Notes: generated by a model from the sequence alone, not told the origin. Numbered from the stretch's first letter, positions 24,553-33,375 are shown. The stretch is DNA of 64,000 nt from Candidatus Peribacteria bacterium (GCA_943357285.1 CALRGJ010000004.1:1-64000); one strand, 5' to 3'. Numbers and translations are program-made.

Positions 24553-26709
24553 ACTTTCTGATGGACCATTGGGTCTCTTGGCCTTTTTAATTGCGTTACT
24601 ACGCAGTTCTTTATTAAAACTAATAGCGAACCTGTGTGCTTCGTCTCTCGCTCTCTGAAGCAGCTTCAGGGCCTCGTCAGTGTGCGGCAATATAATTGGC
24701 GTAGAGTTTTCCGGCAAAAATATCTCTTCAATTCTTTTGGCTAAGGAAATGTGGAAAATTTGAAGTTTTAGTTTTGTGAAAACTTCATGGGCAATTGAAA
24801 GTTGTCCTTTACCACCGTCTATTATTACCAAGTCAGGTATTTTGCTGAATGACTCATCTTCTTTGTGTTTAAAGCTGTCGTAGGCCATGTAGCAGACTTC
24901 GCCATGCTTTCTTTTGCAGAAATTTGAACGTTCTTGCATCTCTTCTGGGATTTTCTGAATTTCCTCAAAACCGGCCATTAGATAATAGTCTCTGAGTTTT
25001 GCTTTGCAGATTACGTAAGTTCTTTTTAATTTATTTTTTTTGATCGCATCTTGAATTAATTTGTAGCCCATTTTTGTCCCTCTATCTTCCTTTTTTATCC
25101 AAAGATTTCTCAATTCGCTCACTTTGTCGTTGTGTTTCTTTACTGAGATGAATCCTACGTCCTCCTTGTTTTTTTTGAGGATAAAGAAAGTTCTATCAGC
25201 TTTTTTGAAATTTACTTTATTGTTTTTTTTGATGAAGTCTTTGTCTTTTTTTGTGGCTTTTTTAAGTTGGTAATCTTTGTGGAGATATTTGAGAGCAATT
25301 TTACTAAAGCGGCGTGTGAGAACTTCTTCCATAGACTTGAAGTCATCCGGTTTATTATTTACTGTTCTGATCTTGAATTTGCGGTATAGGTTGTTTTTGG
25401 GAGCACCGTTTTCAAATACTATCATTGAGCCAACTGTATCTGTTCCACTGAGGTGAGAGATGTCATAACATTCTATTCTCTTGAGTGGTTTTTCTATTTT
25501 TAATATTTCTTGGAGTTTATTGCAGGCTTTTTCAGTTGATTCACTTTCTTCTTTCCAGCTTGGCTTGTTTCTGTCAGCAAAAATTCTGGCATTATTCAGG
25601 GACATTTCAAGTAGTTTGTTTTTTATTCCTATTTTTGGAACGATTATGCTTACCTTCTTTTCTGTTTGGTTGGCTATGAGAAGTTCAATTTCATTGATGT
25701 CTTGAGCCTCATGTGGAATGTATATTTCCTTTGGTATATCTGTGGCTATTTCGTAATATTGTTTGAGAAAGGCACTAAGCACTTCGCTGTCTTGTTCATC
25801 CTGAATTTCGTGAGCGCTGAGAATGAAGTTTTCTTGGTCTATTAATTTGCCATCTCTAATTTGAAAAAGATTGAAATAGGCTTTGTGCTGAGTGATGCAG
25901 TAATTTATAATATCTTTATCGGTTTGGTTTGGGTCTTGGACCTTTTGAGTTTCAAGAATAGATTCTATTTTCTTGATTTTGTCTCTTATTTTAACTGCTT
26001 TTTCAAACTCTTTTTTGATTGCAAACTCTTGCATTTTCTTTTTGAGGTCGTTAACGATGGTATCGCTTTTTCCTTCGAGAAAATTCTCTACATTTCTAAT
26101 TATTTCCTGGTATTCTTGAATGCTACATTTGGCAATACATGGAGCGGCACAGCGCTTAATATAATAGTCTAAGCATGGATATTTAATTGTTTTGTGTGTG
26201 ACGATAACTTGTTGTGGTGCTGTTTGCTGAATATCAAGGCTGCAGTGTCTGAATGGAAAAATCTTTTTGAGTATTTTGAAGGTCTCTTTTACTTTATGTG
26301 CTGCTGTTTTTGGCCCGATATATTTTGCTCCATCCTTTTCTATTTTGCGTACTAATTGGATTCGGGGAAAGTCTTCCTTTGTGATTTTTATATACACATA
26401 ATTTTTGTCATCTTTCATGATGACGTTGTATTTAGGCTGAAGCTGTTTTATTAGGTTGTGCTCGAGAATCATGGCTTCCAATTCGCTGTCTACGGCAATA
26501 GTTTCTATATCAAAAACATTCTCCATTAATTTTCTTGTTCTGGTGGAGTGCTCGTAATCTTTTTTGAAATACTGTTTTACTCTTTTGTTTAGCTCTTTAG
26601 CTTTGCCGATATAGATGACTCTTCCATCCTTGTCTAGCATCTTGTAGACACCGGGAGATTTGGGTAAATCATCCAAGATCTTTTGTAATTTTGTTTTTTC
26701 TGTCATCAT
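24544..26709 (-). CDS. uvrC: UvrC excinuclease subunit with an inserted GNAT-like domain and no C-terminal HhH
   Basis: UvrC makes both incisions in nucleotide excision repair. In this 721-residue protein the GIY-YIG nuclease domain lies at 14-92, a Cys cluster at about 155-195, the UVR motif at about 214-249 and the RNase H-like nuclease from about 405. That nuclease domain is split: after MEEVLTRRFSK (460-470) a segment of about 140 residues is inserted (475-612) before DLVIIDGGKGQL (626-637). The insert looks like a GNAT acetyltransferase (FFILKKNKEDVGFISV, EDRGTKMGYKLIQDAI, LRDYYLMAGFEE). The tail stops about 20 residues after AHRFAISFNKELRS, so the usual tandem helix-hairpin-helix DNA-binding domain is missing. 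No frameshift is apparent, and the frame is continuous. Confidence 0.93.
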   Translation of the reverse strand: MMTEKTKLQKILDDLPKSPGVYKMLDKDGRVIYIGKAKELNKRVKQYFKKDYEHSTRTRKLMENVFDIETIAVDSELEAMILEHNLIKQLQPKYNVIMKDDKNYVYIKITKEDFPRIQLVRKIEKDGAKYIGPKTAAHKVKETFKILKKIFPFRHCSLDIQQTAPQQVIVTHKTIKYPCLDYYIKRCAAPCIAKCSIQEYQEIIRNVENFLEGKSDTIVNDLKKKMQEFAIKKEFEKAVKIRDKIKKIESILETQKVQDPNQTDKDIINYCITQHKAYFNLFQIRDGKLIDQENFILSAHEIQDEQDSEVLSAFLKQYYEIATDIPKEIYIPHEAQDINEIELLIANQTEKKVSIIVPKIGIKNKLLEMSLNNARIFADRNKPSWKEESESTEKACNKLQEILKIEKPLKRIECYDISHLSGTDTVGSMIVFENGAPKNNLYRKFKIRTVNNKPDDFKSMEEVLTRRFSKIALKYLHKDYQLKKATKKDKDFIKKNNKVNFKKADRTFFILKKNKEDVGFISVKKHNDKVSELRNLWIKKEDRGTKMGYKLIQDAIKKNKLKRTYVICKAKLRDYYLMAGFEEIQKIPEEMQERSNFCKRKHGEVCYMAYDSFKHKEDESFSKIPDLVIIDGGKGQLSIAHEVFTKLKLQIFHISLAKRIEEIFLPENSTPIILPHTDEALKLLQRARDEAHRFAISFNKELRSNAIKKAKRPNGPSESLF

Positions 26710-26731
26710 ATGTTTGGATTATACCTAAAAA

Positions 26732-27457
26732 ATGGAAGATTTAGAAAAACAAATGTGGAGAAAGGTGGAAAAGTATGTGGGCCTTTTGAATTTTGTGCCA
26801 TTTCTAAGAATGGTTGCAGTTTGTAATAATCTGGCTTTTTCTAATTTGAATGAAAAAAGTGATATAGATCTTTTTATTGTGGCGCGAACCGGAAGGTTGT
26901 TTATTGTTAGATCATTCGTTACTGCGGTACTTCATTTGGCAGGAGTAAGAAGACATGGAAAAAAGGTAGCTGGACGTTTTTGTTTAAGTTTTTTTGTGGA
27001 TGATAGTGTTTTAGATTTGTCTTCTATTGCCATTGAAGATGATGTTTATTTGAGGGTTTGGATAAAAACTCTGGTTCCTGTGATTGATGATGGTGTATCA
27101 AAGGATTTCGTTGTCTCAAATTCATGGATTGATGATAATTTAGAAGTATCTTCTAGCGAAATGACTAGGCCAGTTTTCCTTTTGGGGAAGAGTAAAACCA
27201 AGGTTTTACTTCACTGGTTGTTTTCTGGGAAATTAGGAGATTTTATTGAGAATAGGTTGTCTAAATGGCAGTTAAAACGAGCTAGGAAAAAGGCGGCCAC
27301 CGTAGCTGATTCGACAAATCTTTTGATTAATGAACATATATTGAAATTTCACAACTTTGATCGTCGTCGTGAGTATAGAAATTTGTGGAAATCAAAATTT
27401 GGAAATTCAAAAATTTCTTTGGGGAAATTTAGAGAATTGAGTATTGAGAAAAATTAA
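26732..27457 (+). CDS. nucleotidyltransferase-like hypothetical protein
   Basis: A 241-residue protein. Near residue 40 the segment NLNEKSDIDLFIVARTG has the S-D-x-D pattern of the polymerase-beta-type nucleotidyltransferase superfamily, and the following region is hydrophobic and helical. A third catalytic Asp may be in FVDDSVLDL. Substrate unknown. TTATAC ends 7 bp before the ATG, suggesting a leaderless mRNA. Its end overlaps der by 4 bp in convergent orientation. Confidence 0.65.
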   Translation: MEDLEKQMWRKVEKYVGLLNFVPFLRMVAVCNNLAFSNLNEKSDIDLFIVARTGRLFIVRSFVTAVLHLAGVRRHGKKVAGRFCLSFFVDDSVLDLSSIAIEDDVYLRVWIKTLVPVIDDGVSKDFVVSNSWIDDNLEVSSSEMTRPVFLLGKSKTKVLLHWLFSGKLGDFIENRLSKWQLKRARKKAATVADSTNLLINEHILKFHNFDRRREYRNLWKSKFGNSKISLGKFRELSIEKN

Positions 27458-28812
27458 TTTTTCTCTTCTCCTCTATTTGGAACCTGAGTTTTGAATTTGA
27501 GCTGTATGGCTGTTCCATTGAAGCCATATTCTTTTCTTAATTCATTCTCGATATAACGAGGGTATGAAAAGTGAAGTTTGTCACCGTTTTTGAAGAATAA
27601 TAGTATTTTTGGTGGATTTGTATCTACCTGGCTTGCGTACATGAACTTTGGCTTTTTGTTGCTTGTGCTTGCAGGTTTATGTCTCATCATTGTTCTCTGC
27701 AGAAATTTGTTTAGTTCAGGAGTGGAGATGCGCTTTTTTCTCTCTTCGATGATTGAACTTGCTAGATTGAGAATTTCGTAAATGTTCTTTTTGTTCTTTG
27801 TGGAGATGAAAACGATTGGAGCCCATGGTACAAAAGCAAACTTTTGTTTAAGTTTCCAAATAATTTCTCCTTTTTTCTCGTCTGTTTCTTTAAATAAATC
27901 TATTTTGTTTATAACTATTATCAGGCCTTTTTCTGCATCCAAGGCGTATTCTGCAATGTGACAATCTCCCTTTGTTACGCCACTTGTTCCGTCAATCAAG
28001 AGTACGACTACGTCTGATCTTTCTACGGCGTTTAGTCCTCTTAAGCTGCTATATTTTTCAATTCCTTTTTCAATTTTTCCTGGACGACGTAAACCAGCTG
28101 TATCGATGATATTAAATCTTTTATCGTTGTAGTTTATTTCCGTATCAATAGTATCTCTGGTTGTTCCTGCTATGTCTGAAACTATAATTTTTTCTGAACC
28201 AAAGAGTGCGTTTACCAATGATGATTTTCCGGCATTTGGTTTTCCGATGATGCAAACATTACATAGATCTCTGTCTGACTGAATTTTCTTTTTACTGATT
28301 TTTATTTTCTTCAATCTCTTAATAAGTTCTTCTTCCAGATCCTTGATTCCTTTATTGTGAATTGCGGAAATTAAGACAGCTTTATCAAAACCTAGTTCGT
28401 AGTACTGATAAGTTTCGTTTTTAGAACCAATATTTTCGCACTTATTGGCAATTAGAATTATTTCTTTTTTCGATTTTCTAAGGATGTCAGCCGCTAAACG
28501 ATCATTTTTTGTAAGTTCTTCCATATTATCTATTACAAACATGACAATATCAGCCTCATTTATGGCTATCTTAGCCTGAGATTGTACATCTGCTTCAATA
28601 TTGTCTTTTTTGTCGTATTCAAGACCTCCTGTGTCTACTAAGATAGTGCTGTAGTCTCCACAATCATAGCTGTGGAATAATCTATCTCTGGTTGTTCCTG
28701 CTATGTCAGAAGTAACGGCATATTTTTTGCCTATCAATCTGTTAAAAAGGGAAGATTTTCCTACGTTTGGTCTACCTATAATGGCTATGGTTGCAGTTGA
28801 TTTTTCGGTCAT
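27454..28812 (-). CDS. der: ribosome-assembly GTPase Der/EngA
   Basis: Der is an essential tandem-domain GTPase for 50S subunit assembly. Two complete G domains are visible (GRPNVGKSSLFN and GKPNAGKSSLVN, each followed by DIAGTTRD, DTAGL-type and NK-D motifs) plus the C-terminal KH-like domain (KPKFMYASQVDTNPP). I choose the ATG at 28812 (MTEKSTAT, 452 residues) over the one at 28836, since the upstream ATG falls directly after a TACAAT -10 box and the extra residues are not conserved. Confidence 0.96.
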   Translation of the reverse strand: MTEKSTATIAIIGRPNVGKSSLFNRLIGKKYAVTSDIAGTTRDRLFHSYDCGDYSTILVDTGGLEYDKKDNIEADVQSQAKIAINEADIVMFVIDNMEELTKNDRLAADILRKSKKEIILIANKCENIGSKNETYQYYELGFDKAVLISAIHNKGIKDLEEELIKRLKKIKISKKKIQSDRDLCNVCIIGKPNAGKSSLVNALFGSEKIIVSDIAGTTRDTIDTEINYNDKRFNIIDTAGLRRPGKIEKGIEKYSSLRGLNAVERSDVVVLLIDGTSGVTKGDCHIAEYALDAEKGLIIVINKIDLFKETDEKKGEIIWKLKQKFAFVPWAPIVFISTKNKKNIYEILNLASSIIEERKKRISTPELNKFLQRTMMRHKPASTSNKKPKFMYASQVDTNPPKILLFFKNGDKLHFSYPRYIENELRKEYGFNGTAIQLKFKTQVPNRGEEKN

Positions 28813-28865
28813 TTTGGTTTGTAATAGCTTATACATTGTAGCTATTGGAATTAAAAGAGCAAGTG

Positions 28866-28874
28866 TGATATTCT
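28866..28874 (+). promoter_or_regulatory. extended -10 element, leaderless start of the pilin-like gene
   Basis: TGATATTCT (TG-n-TATTCT) ends 7 bp before the ATG at 28882, so transcription should begin at or next to the start codon. Confidence 0.45.
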
Positions 28875-28881
28875 AAAATCA

Positions 28882-29439
28882 ATGAATTTCCTCAAAAAAA
28901 CAGCAATTTCGGGATTGTTACTTATTCTTTCTGTTTTGCAATTTTCGAATGTGGTTTTTGCTGCGGAAAGTGGAACAATTTTACCTTCTACTACTAGTTC
29001 TGTGAAAGATTGTAGAGGTATTATGAATGAAGTTTCTAAAAGTTCTTGTTGGGTTAAGTTGAATGTTTTTAAAACCGGTGCAGTTAGTGCTGATAAGACT
29101 GGTGGTAGTACAAGTGTGACTTGTCCTGGTTCCGGTACTGATCCTCAGTTAACAGGGGTTACTGCAAATCAAATTCTTGCTTGTGGTATTAAGACTGGTG
29201 ATATCCACCTTTGGATGATTCCTTATTATATTAAATATATTTTACAATTTGTTATTGGAATTTCCGGTTTGGTTTCTGTGGGTGGAATTGTTTATGGCGG
29301 TTATTTGTATTTGTTTGCTGGTGTTTCTAACGATAAGGATCAGGGAAAAAAAGCCATTCAGTATGCTCTTCTTGGAATGGTACTAACTTTGGTAGCTTGG
29401 GCTTTGGTAAATATTATTATGTCTCTAGTTACCGGTTGA
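28882..29439 (+). CDS. TrbC/VirB2-like pilin-type membrane protein
   Basis: A 185-residue secreted or membrane protein: signal peptide at about 1-28 (cleavage near VFAAES), a short Ser/Thr-rich region with four Cys residues, and two C-terminal transmembrane helices (about 113-142 and 158-182) separated by a short basic loop (NDKDQGKKAIQ). The two-helix hairpin with GGIVYGGYLYLFAG matches the TrbC/VirB2 pilin pattern of type IV secretion/conjugation systems, which is widespread in Patescibacteria. A VirD4-like ATPase is encoded at 57288-60035, but no other T4SS gene is close. Function as a pilin is inference. Confidence 0.75.
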   Translation: MNFLKKTAISGLLLILSVLQFSNVVFAAESGTILPSTTSSVKDCRGIMNEVSKSSCWVKLNVFKTGAVSADKTGGSTSVTCPGSGTDPQLTGVTANQILACGIKTGDIHLWMIPYYIKYILQFVIGISGLVSVGGIVYGGYLYLFAGVSNDKDQGKKAIQYALLGMVLTLVAWALVNIIMSLVTG

Positions 29440-30549
29440 TTGCCATTCATTCCATTTTTCTTCTATCAGTTTCATGAGTTTGTTTTCAAATTCCTCTTGG
29501 TCGAATGATTGAGCATGCTTTTTTATGAAGTGAGTGTCGAATTTGTTTTTAGTTTTTTGATAAGTTTCAATTGCACTTATTAAATGTTCCGGAGTTTGTT
29601 TATTGAAGAAAATACCAGTTTTGCCGTCTATTATTGTGTCCACGGCTCCGCCTTGATTAAAGGCTATCACTGGTCTTCCTGAAGCCATTGCTTCTATTGT
29701 AGTAATGCCGAAGTCTTCTACTTGTGGGAATATTAGTGCTTCGCATTCGCTGTAAATTTTCTGGAGACTTTTGTCGTCGATATTGCCGAGAAATTCTACG
29801 TTGGATTTAGCTTTGTTTCTTAGTTCTTCCTGTATAATTCCCTCTCCCACTATCTTGAGTGGTAAACCAATTTGGTTGAAAGCTTCAATAATCAAATCAA
29901 ATTTTTTGTAAGGAATGAGTCTTCCAACTGCCAAAAAATAACCCTTTGTTTCTTTTGAAATATAGAATTTTTTACTATCAATCATTGGATGAATTACATC
30001 TGAATCTCGTTTGTAGTACTTACTTATTCTCTTTTTTGTAGTTTCCGAATTTGCAATGAAGTGGTCTACTCTATCTGCCGATAATCTGTCCCACATTCTT
30101 ATTTTGTGAAGACTTTTTTTCGCGAAACTTTTTAGAATTGGATTCATTTTGTAGTCCCGTATGTAGCTATGCCAGTTATCCCAAGCGTATCTCATAGGAG
30201 TGTGGCAGTAGCAGATATGTAGAGTTTCAGGCTTAGTGATAATTCCTTTTGCGCAAGCATGTGAACTGGAAATTACAATGTCATAATTGCTTAGGTCAAA
30301 TAACTCATATGCGTATGGCATTAGCTTTAAGTAGAGTTGGTGTCTTGTTTTTGAAAAAGGGAGGTTTTGTATGAAGGAAGTTGTAATTGCTGCCTTTTCA
30401 AATCCCTTGATGACGTCGTGATTAAAAATAGATGTAAATATGGGAGCTTGGGGAAACATTTTGTGCAGAACAGAGTTAACTTTTTCTGCTCCTCCATTAT
30501 TTGTCATCCAGTCGAAAACTAGGGCGATTTTTGCTTTTCTAAAACTCAT
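29425..30549 (-). CDS. GT4-family glycosyltransferase
   Basis: A 374-residue retaining glycosyltransferase with the GT-B fold. The N-terminal half begins KIALVFDWMTNNGGAEKV with the Gly-rich acceptor loop, and the C-terminal half has VGRLIPYKKFDLIIEAF, LGNIDD and the nucleotide-sugar E-x7-E motif in EDFGITTIEAMASGRPVIAF. It most likely builds surface polysaccharide. Convergent with the pilin-like gene (15-bp overlap). Confidence 0.92.
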   Translation of the reverse strand: MSFRKAKIALVFDWMTNNGGAEKVNSVLHKMFPQAPIFTSIFNHDVIKGFEKAAITTSFIQNLPFSKTRHQLYLKLMPYAYELFDLSNYDIVISSSHACAKGIITKPETLHICYCHTPMRYAWDNWHSYIRDYKMNPILKSFAKKSLHKIRMWDRLSADRVDHFIANSETTKKRISKYYKRDSDVIHPMIDSKKFYISKETKGYFLAVGRLIPYKKFDLIIEAFNQIGLPLKIVGEGIIQEELRNKAKSNVEFLGNIDDKSLQKIYSECEALIFPQVEDFGITTIEAMASGRPVIAFNQGGAVDTIIDGKTGIFFNKQTPEHLISAIETYQKTKNKFDTHFIKKHAQSFDQEEFENKLMKLIEEKWNEWQSTGN

Positions 30550-30583
30550 GGAAATTTGGTTGTCCAGAGTTTACCTCATTTTT

Positions 30584-31984
30584 TTATAATTTAAAAGTTC
30601 CTTCTCCGGTGAGATCTTCTAGAAGTTTTTTCTTTGGTGCTTCTTCTGTGTTTGGTGGAGTTTGTTGCGTTGGAGTTTTAGGGATTGATTTTACTTCTTT
30701 TGTTTCTGTGTTTCTAGAAGCGTATTTACTGATGATACTTTTGTCATCAGTTGAAAGATCTTCGTCTGTTTTCACTACTGTTCCAAGAATTTTTTTGTAG
30801 ATATTTTTCTCATCCATCTCATCCATGGCTTTTGCCTTAAACATTTTTACTACTGTGTTGTCAGGATCTCTTTCTAAAAGTCTTTCGCAAATATGAATAA
30901 CATCAACATATCTTTGATCTTTGAGCCACATATTCATTAATTCAATGACTACATCCTCGTCTTTTTTTCCCATCGTGGAAATTTTTTTTGTACTTGGGTC
31001 GGTTAGTAAAATTAGATGTCCGGCTTTGCGATTCATTAGATATTGAAGGAATGCAAACATAGCTATGTTTGCCAGTATTACTATTGGTAATAGTATTTGA
31101 ATTCCGTAGTCTTGTTGCGCCTGAAGCATGAAGTTTATTGAGAAGTGTAAACCCATGGCAATAAATAATCCTTTTAGAACAGTTTTTTGTCTGAATCCTT
31201 CGCTAGGTGGAATATTGAATATTTTGGAGATGTATTGTGAAATTTTATCTTGATTACCTTCTATGAGATTTTGCTGATTAATAACCATGGAGAATTTTCC
31301 TATCCCATAGTAGTAACCAAAAATTCCAGAATAGGTCATATGCGCTGCGGTGGTAAAAATTCCACGGAAAATATACATGGTGATTAATTCGCTATTGCTG
31401 ATTGATGGCCACCAGCTATATAGGTAGTAAACGTTTTCTGCAAAGGAGAAGCCAAGGGCTGCAGCTATTGCGTATATCATTGCGTCATTAATCTTTGAGA
31501 TGTAGAGGGTTTTTCTGTCTATGACTTTCATTACATAGAGCTTGATGTTTTCTTCCATTACTACGAATAAAAGTAATGATAGTATTGTTGCTGTAATGTA
31601 AGAAGATGCATTTGTTTCAATTGCTGATTGAAGATTGAATTGTGGAATCTTAATACTCCAAATCCATTGAAAACTAGCTATGTAATTTGAAACGATGCAT
31701 AGAATTAACAGGATAAAGGCAATGGTTTTCTTGATATATGAATCAAAGATGAATATTGATAGTCCCAATAGAGGAATTAGGGCCATTATGACTGCTGTTC
31801 TTCCTTCCCATACTACTTGTAGCCCAAGAAGCGCTGGTGCGGTGATACAACCAAACCCAAAGACCATTAGAGCTATTTTCTTGCTGCTAGGTCCTTGTTT
31901 TAGTGTAATAAAAAGCCAAACCGCAATTGGTATTGCGGCTATAAGTATTGAGAGACCTAGAAGTGCGATTGGATTATCAAGCAT
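30584..31984 (-). CDS. PrsW-family intramembrane metalloprotease with cytosolic tail
   Basis: A 466-residue protein with about ten transmembrane helices. PrsW motifs are present in order: EENIK at 144-148, FAEN at 181-184, H215 in TAAHMTYSG and H280 in GLHFSINF. PrsW in B. subtilis performs site-1 cleavage of the anti-sigma factor RsiW. After the membrane part, a soluble region of about 140 residues (TPR-like ELMNMWLKDQRYVDVIHICERL, then a Pro/Thr-rich linker) is added. It is the third gene of an operon with an anti-sigma-type kinase and a STAS protein, which suggests a signalling role. Confidence 0.85.
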   Translation of the reverse strand: MLDNPIALLGLSILIAAIPIAVWLFITLKQGPSSKKIALMVFGFGCITAPALLGLQVVWEGRTAVIMALIPLLGLSIFIFDSYIKKTIAFILLILCIVSNYIASFQWIWSIKIPQFNLQSAIETNASSYITATILSLLLFVVMEENIKLYVMKVIDRKTLYISKINDAMIYAIAAALGFSFAENVYYLYSWWPSISNSELITMYIFRGIFTTAAHMTYSGIFGYYYGIGKFSMVINQQNLIEGNQDKISQYISKIFNIPPSEGFRQKTVLKGLFIAMGLHFSINFMLQAQQDYGIQILLPIVILANIAMFAFLQYLMNRKAGHLILLTDPSTKKISTMGKKDEDVVIELMNMWLKDQRYVDVIHICERLLERDPDNTVVKMFKAKAMDEMDEKNIYKKILGTVVKTDEDLSTDDKSIISKYASRNTETKEVKSIPKTPTQQTPPNTEEAPKKKLLEDLTGEGTFKL

Positions 31985-32005
31985 TTTTGGCTCATTATCT
32001 CTTTA

Positions 32006-32536
32006 TTATTGATTCTGTACAGGTGTCACTGGTGCAACTGGGGTTGCAGGAGTTGGACTCGGTGTAGGAGCGACCACGCTTGGCGCAGGGGTTGCAGGTA
32101 CTGGCGTAGGAGCAACGGCTACCGGTGGTGTTACTGCTGCTGGTGCAGGAGTTGCAACGGCTGCTGTGGCATTTTCTCCAATATATTTTTTAGCTTCTTC
32201 CACTGAATCAAATGTTTTAATTAATTGTGTTAAACCCACTACCTGTAAAATGTCGGTAATGTTTGGTTTTGCTTTAGCAATAGCTGCTGTTCCACCGCTT
32301 TCTGTTACTTTTCCGTATAAATCAGTTAAGTAACCGATAGATTTGCTATTCATATAATCTAGATTTTCTAGATTAAAGAGGATATTTACTCCTTTTGGAG
32401 TTGCCTCAAAAATTTTGTAAATTATTTGGATTTTTTCATCAACATTGCTTTCATCTAATTGTCCTGAAATTTGGACTGATTTAACAATTTTGTTTAATCC
32501 GGCTATGTCTTCAATTACGATATTTGCTTCTGTCAT
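32006..32536 (-). CDS. STAS-domain anti-sigma-factor antagonist with Pro/Ala-rich tail
   Basis: A 176-residue protein. Residues 1-115 form a STAS domain of the SpoIIAA/RsbV type; the phosphorylation loop reads LDYMNSKSIGYL with S64 or S66 as candidate phosphosite. About 60 residues of Pro/Ala/Val/Thr low complexity follow. It lies 3 bp after the HATPase gene, the classic antagonist-kinase pairing, and 21 bp before prsW. Confidence 0.87.
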   Translation of the reverse strand: MTEANIVIEDIAGLNKIVKSVQISGQLDESNVDEKIQIIYKIFEATPKGVNILFNLENLDYMNSKSIGYLTDLYGKVTESGGTAAIAKAKPNITDILQVVGLTQLIKTFDSVEEAKKYIGENATAAVATPAPAAVTPPVAVAPTPVPATPAPSVVAPTPSPTPATPVAPVTPVQNQ

Positions 32537-32539
32537 TTT

Positions 32540-33070
32540 TTATACGTTAAGAACTAATGTATTTACGGCATTGCTTATAGGAGAACCTCCTGTTGGTTGT
32601 CTGACATTCTTTAGATATTTTCTAACGGTAATTGCCAAACCTCCTTCAGGACGGTCAATAAAAGTTAATTCATCGCTCCATTCTCCTATGATTTTTACAA
32701 GTCCTCTTCCTCTTATTCCACTAAAAACATATCCAACTTCTTTTCTTGAATTGTATAGTTTTTGTAATTCTTGAGAATTTATTTTATTTTTTCCTGTACC
32801 TGTGTCTTCAACGATGATTTCTAGGTAGTTATCTTTTGCATATAAAAATGTGATTCCAATTTCGCTTCCAGGTTTTGAACCATATTCAATAGCGTTATTG
32901 CATAATTCATCAACTACAGATTGAAATCTAAAAGCCCACTGTTCTGTGAAGTTAGTGGTGTTTTTAATCATGTTCAAAGTAAAATCTCTAATACCGGACA
33001 TAAAGTATGCATTTGTCGGCATTGTGATAGAGATTTTTGTATCTGTATTTTGGTTTGAATTGAGATTCAT
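32540..33070 (-). CDS. RsbW-like HATPase (anti-sigma-factor-type serine kinase)
   Basis: A 176-residue GHKL ATPase. The N box has E55 and N59 (VVDELCNNAIEYG), the G1 box is EDTGTG at 88-93 and the G2 box RGRGL at 120-124. RsbW/SpoIIAB-type proteins bind a sigma factor or other partner and phosphorylate a STAS antagonist on Ser. The antagonist is the next gene. No sigma factor gene is next to it. The last 25 residues (RQPTGGSPISNAVNTLVLNV) are an unusual extension. It has its own promoter at 33094-33123. Confidence 0.88.
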   Translation of the reverse strand: MNLNSNQNTDTKISITMPTNAYFMSGIRDFTLNMIKNTTNFTEQWAFRFQSVVDELCNNAIEYGSKPGSEIGITFLYAKDNYLEIIVEDTGTGKNKINSQELQKLYNSRKEVGYVFSGIRGRGLVKIIGEWSDELTFIDRPEGGLAITVRKYLKNVRQPTGGSPISNAVNTLVLNV

Positions 33071-33093
33071 TTTTTTTGTTTTTAGCTTGTTAT

Positions 33094-33123
33094 ATTATAT
33101 CACATTTTGTATGGTTTTTGCAA
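33094..33123 (-). promoter_or_regulatory. promoter of the HATPase-STAS-prsW operon
   Basis: On the minus strand TTGCAA (33123-33118), an 18-bp spacer and a consensus TATAAT (33099-33094) with extended TG before it. It overlaps the 3' end of the upstream chorismate-mutase-like gene. Confidence 0.6.
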
Positions 33124-33375
33124 GGATGCTTTAGGCTTCTTTGAAGACTGTAGTTTACGTGATTCGCTTAGTATTTTTTTGAATATCTGTTTCTCAAAGT
33201 TGTTTTCCATTTTTCCAAGGATGAATTCTTCTCTTTTGGAGTCTTTTATCTTGATTCCTTCCTTTTCTTTTATATTTTTCACGTCAATTAATAGTTTTGC
33301 CCTTTTTTGGAGTAGTTTGGATATATTGTCATCTATTGAGTCTAATTGTTTTCTGATTTTTTCTAATTTGGTCAT
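33100..33375 (-). CDS. AroQ-type chorismate mutase-like protein
   Basis: A 91-residue all-helical protein starting MTKLEKIRKQLDSIDDNI, the typical first helix of AroQ chorismate mutases (R8 and D12/D15 region), followed by LLQKRAKLLIDVKNIKE and DSKREEFIL. AroQ converts chorismate to prephenate for Phe/Tyr. Chorismate is also used by the pabAB products at 19.4-21.1 kb. An ATG at 33414 exists but gives a non-homologous leader. The C-terminus is Lys-rich and shorter than usual, so catalytic activity is not assured. Confidence 0.78.
   Translation of the reverse strand: MTKLEKIRKQLDSIDDNISKLLQKRAKLLIDVKNIKEKEGIKIKDSKREEFILGKMENNFEKQIFKKILSESRKLQSSKKPKASLQKPYKM

Noticed and set aside
24544-26709. 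UvrC insertion as a frameshift or fusion artefact
   Set aside because: A single uninterrupted frame runs through both halves of the nuclease domain and codon use is uniform across the insert.
28882-29439. Pilin-like gene as part of a complete conjugation locus
   Set aside because: Neighbours are der and a glycosyltransferase; no VirB4, VirB6, relaxase or mating-pair genes are adjacent.
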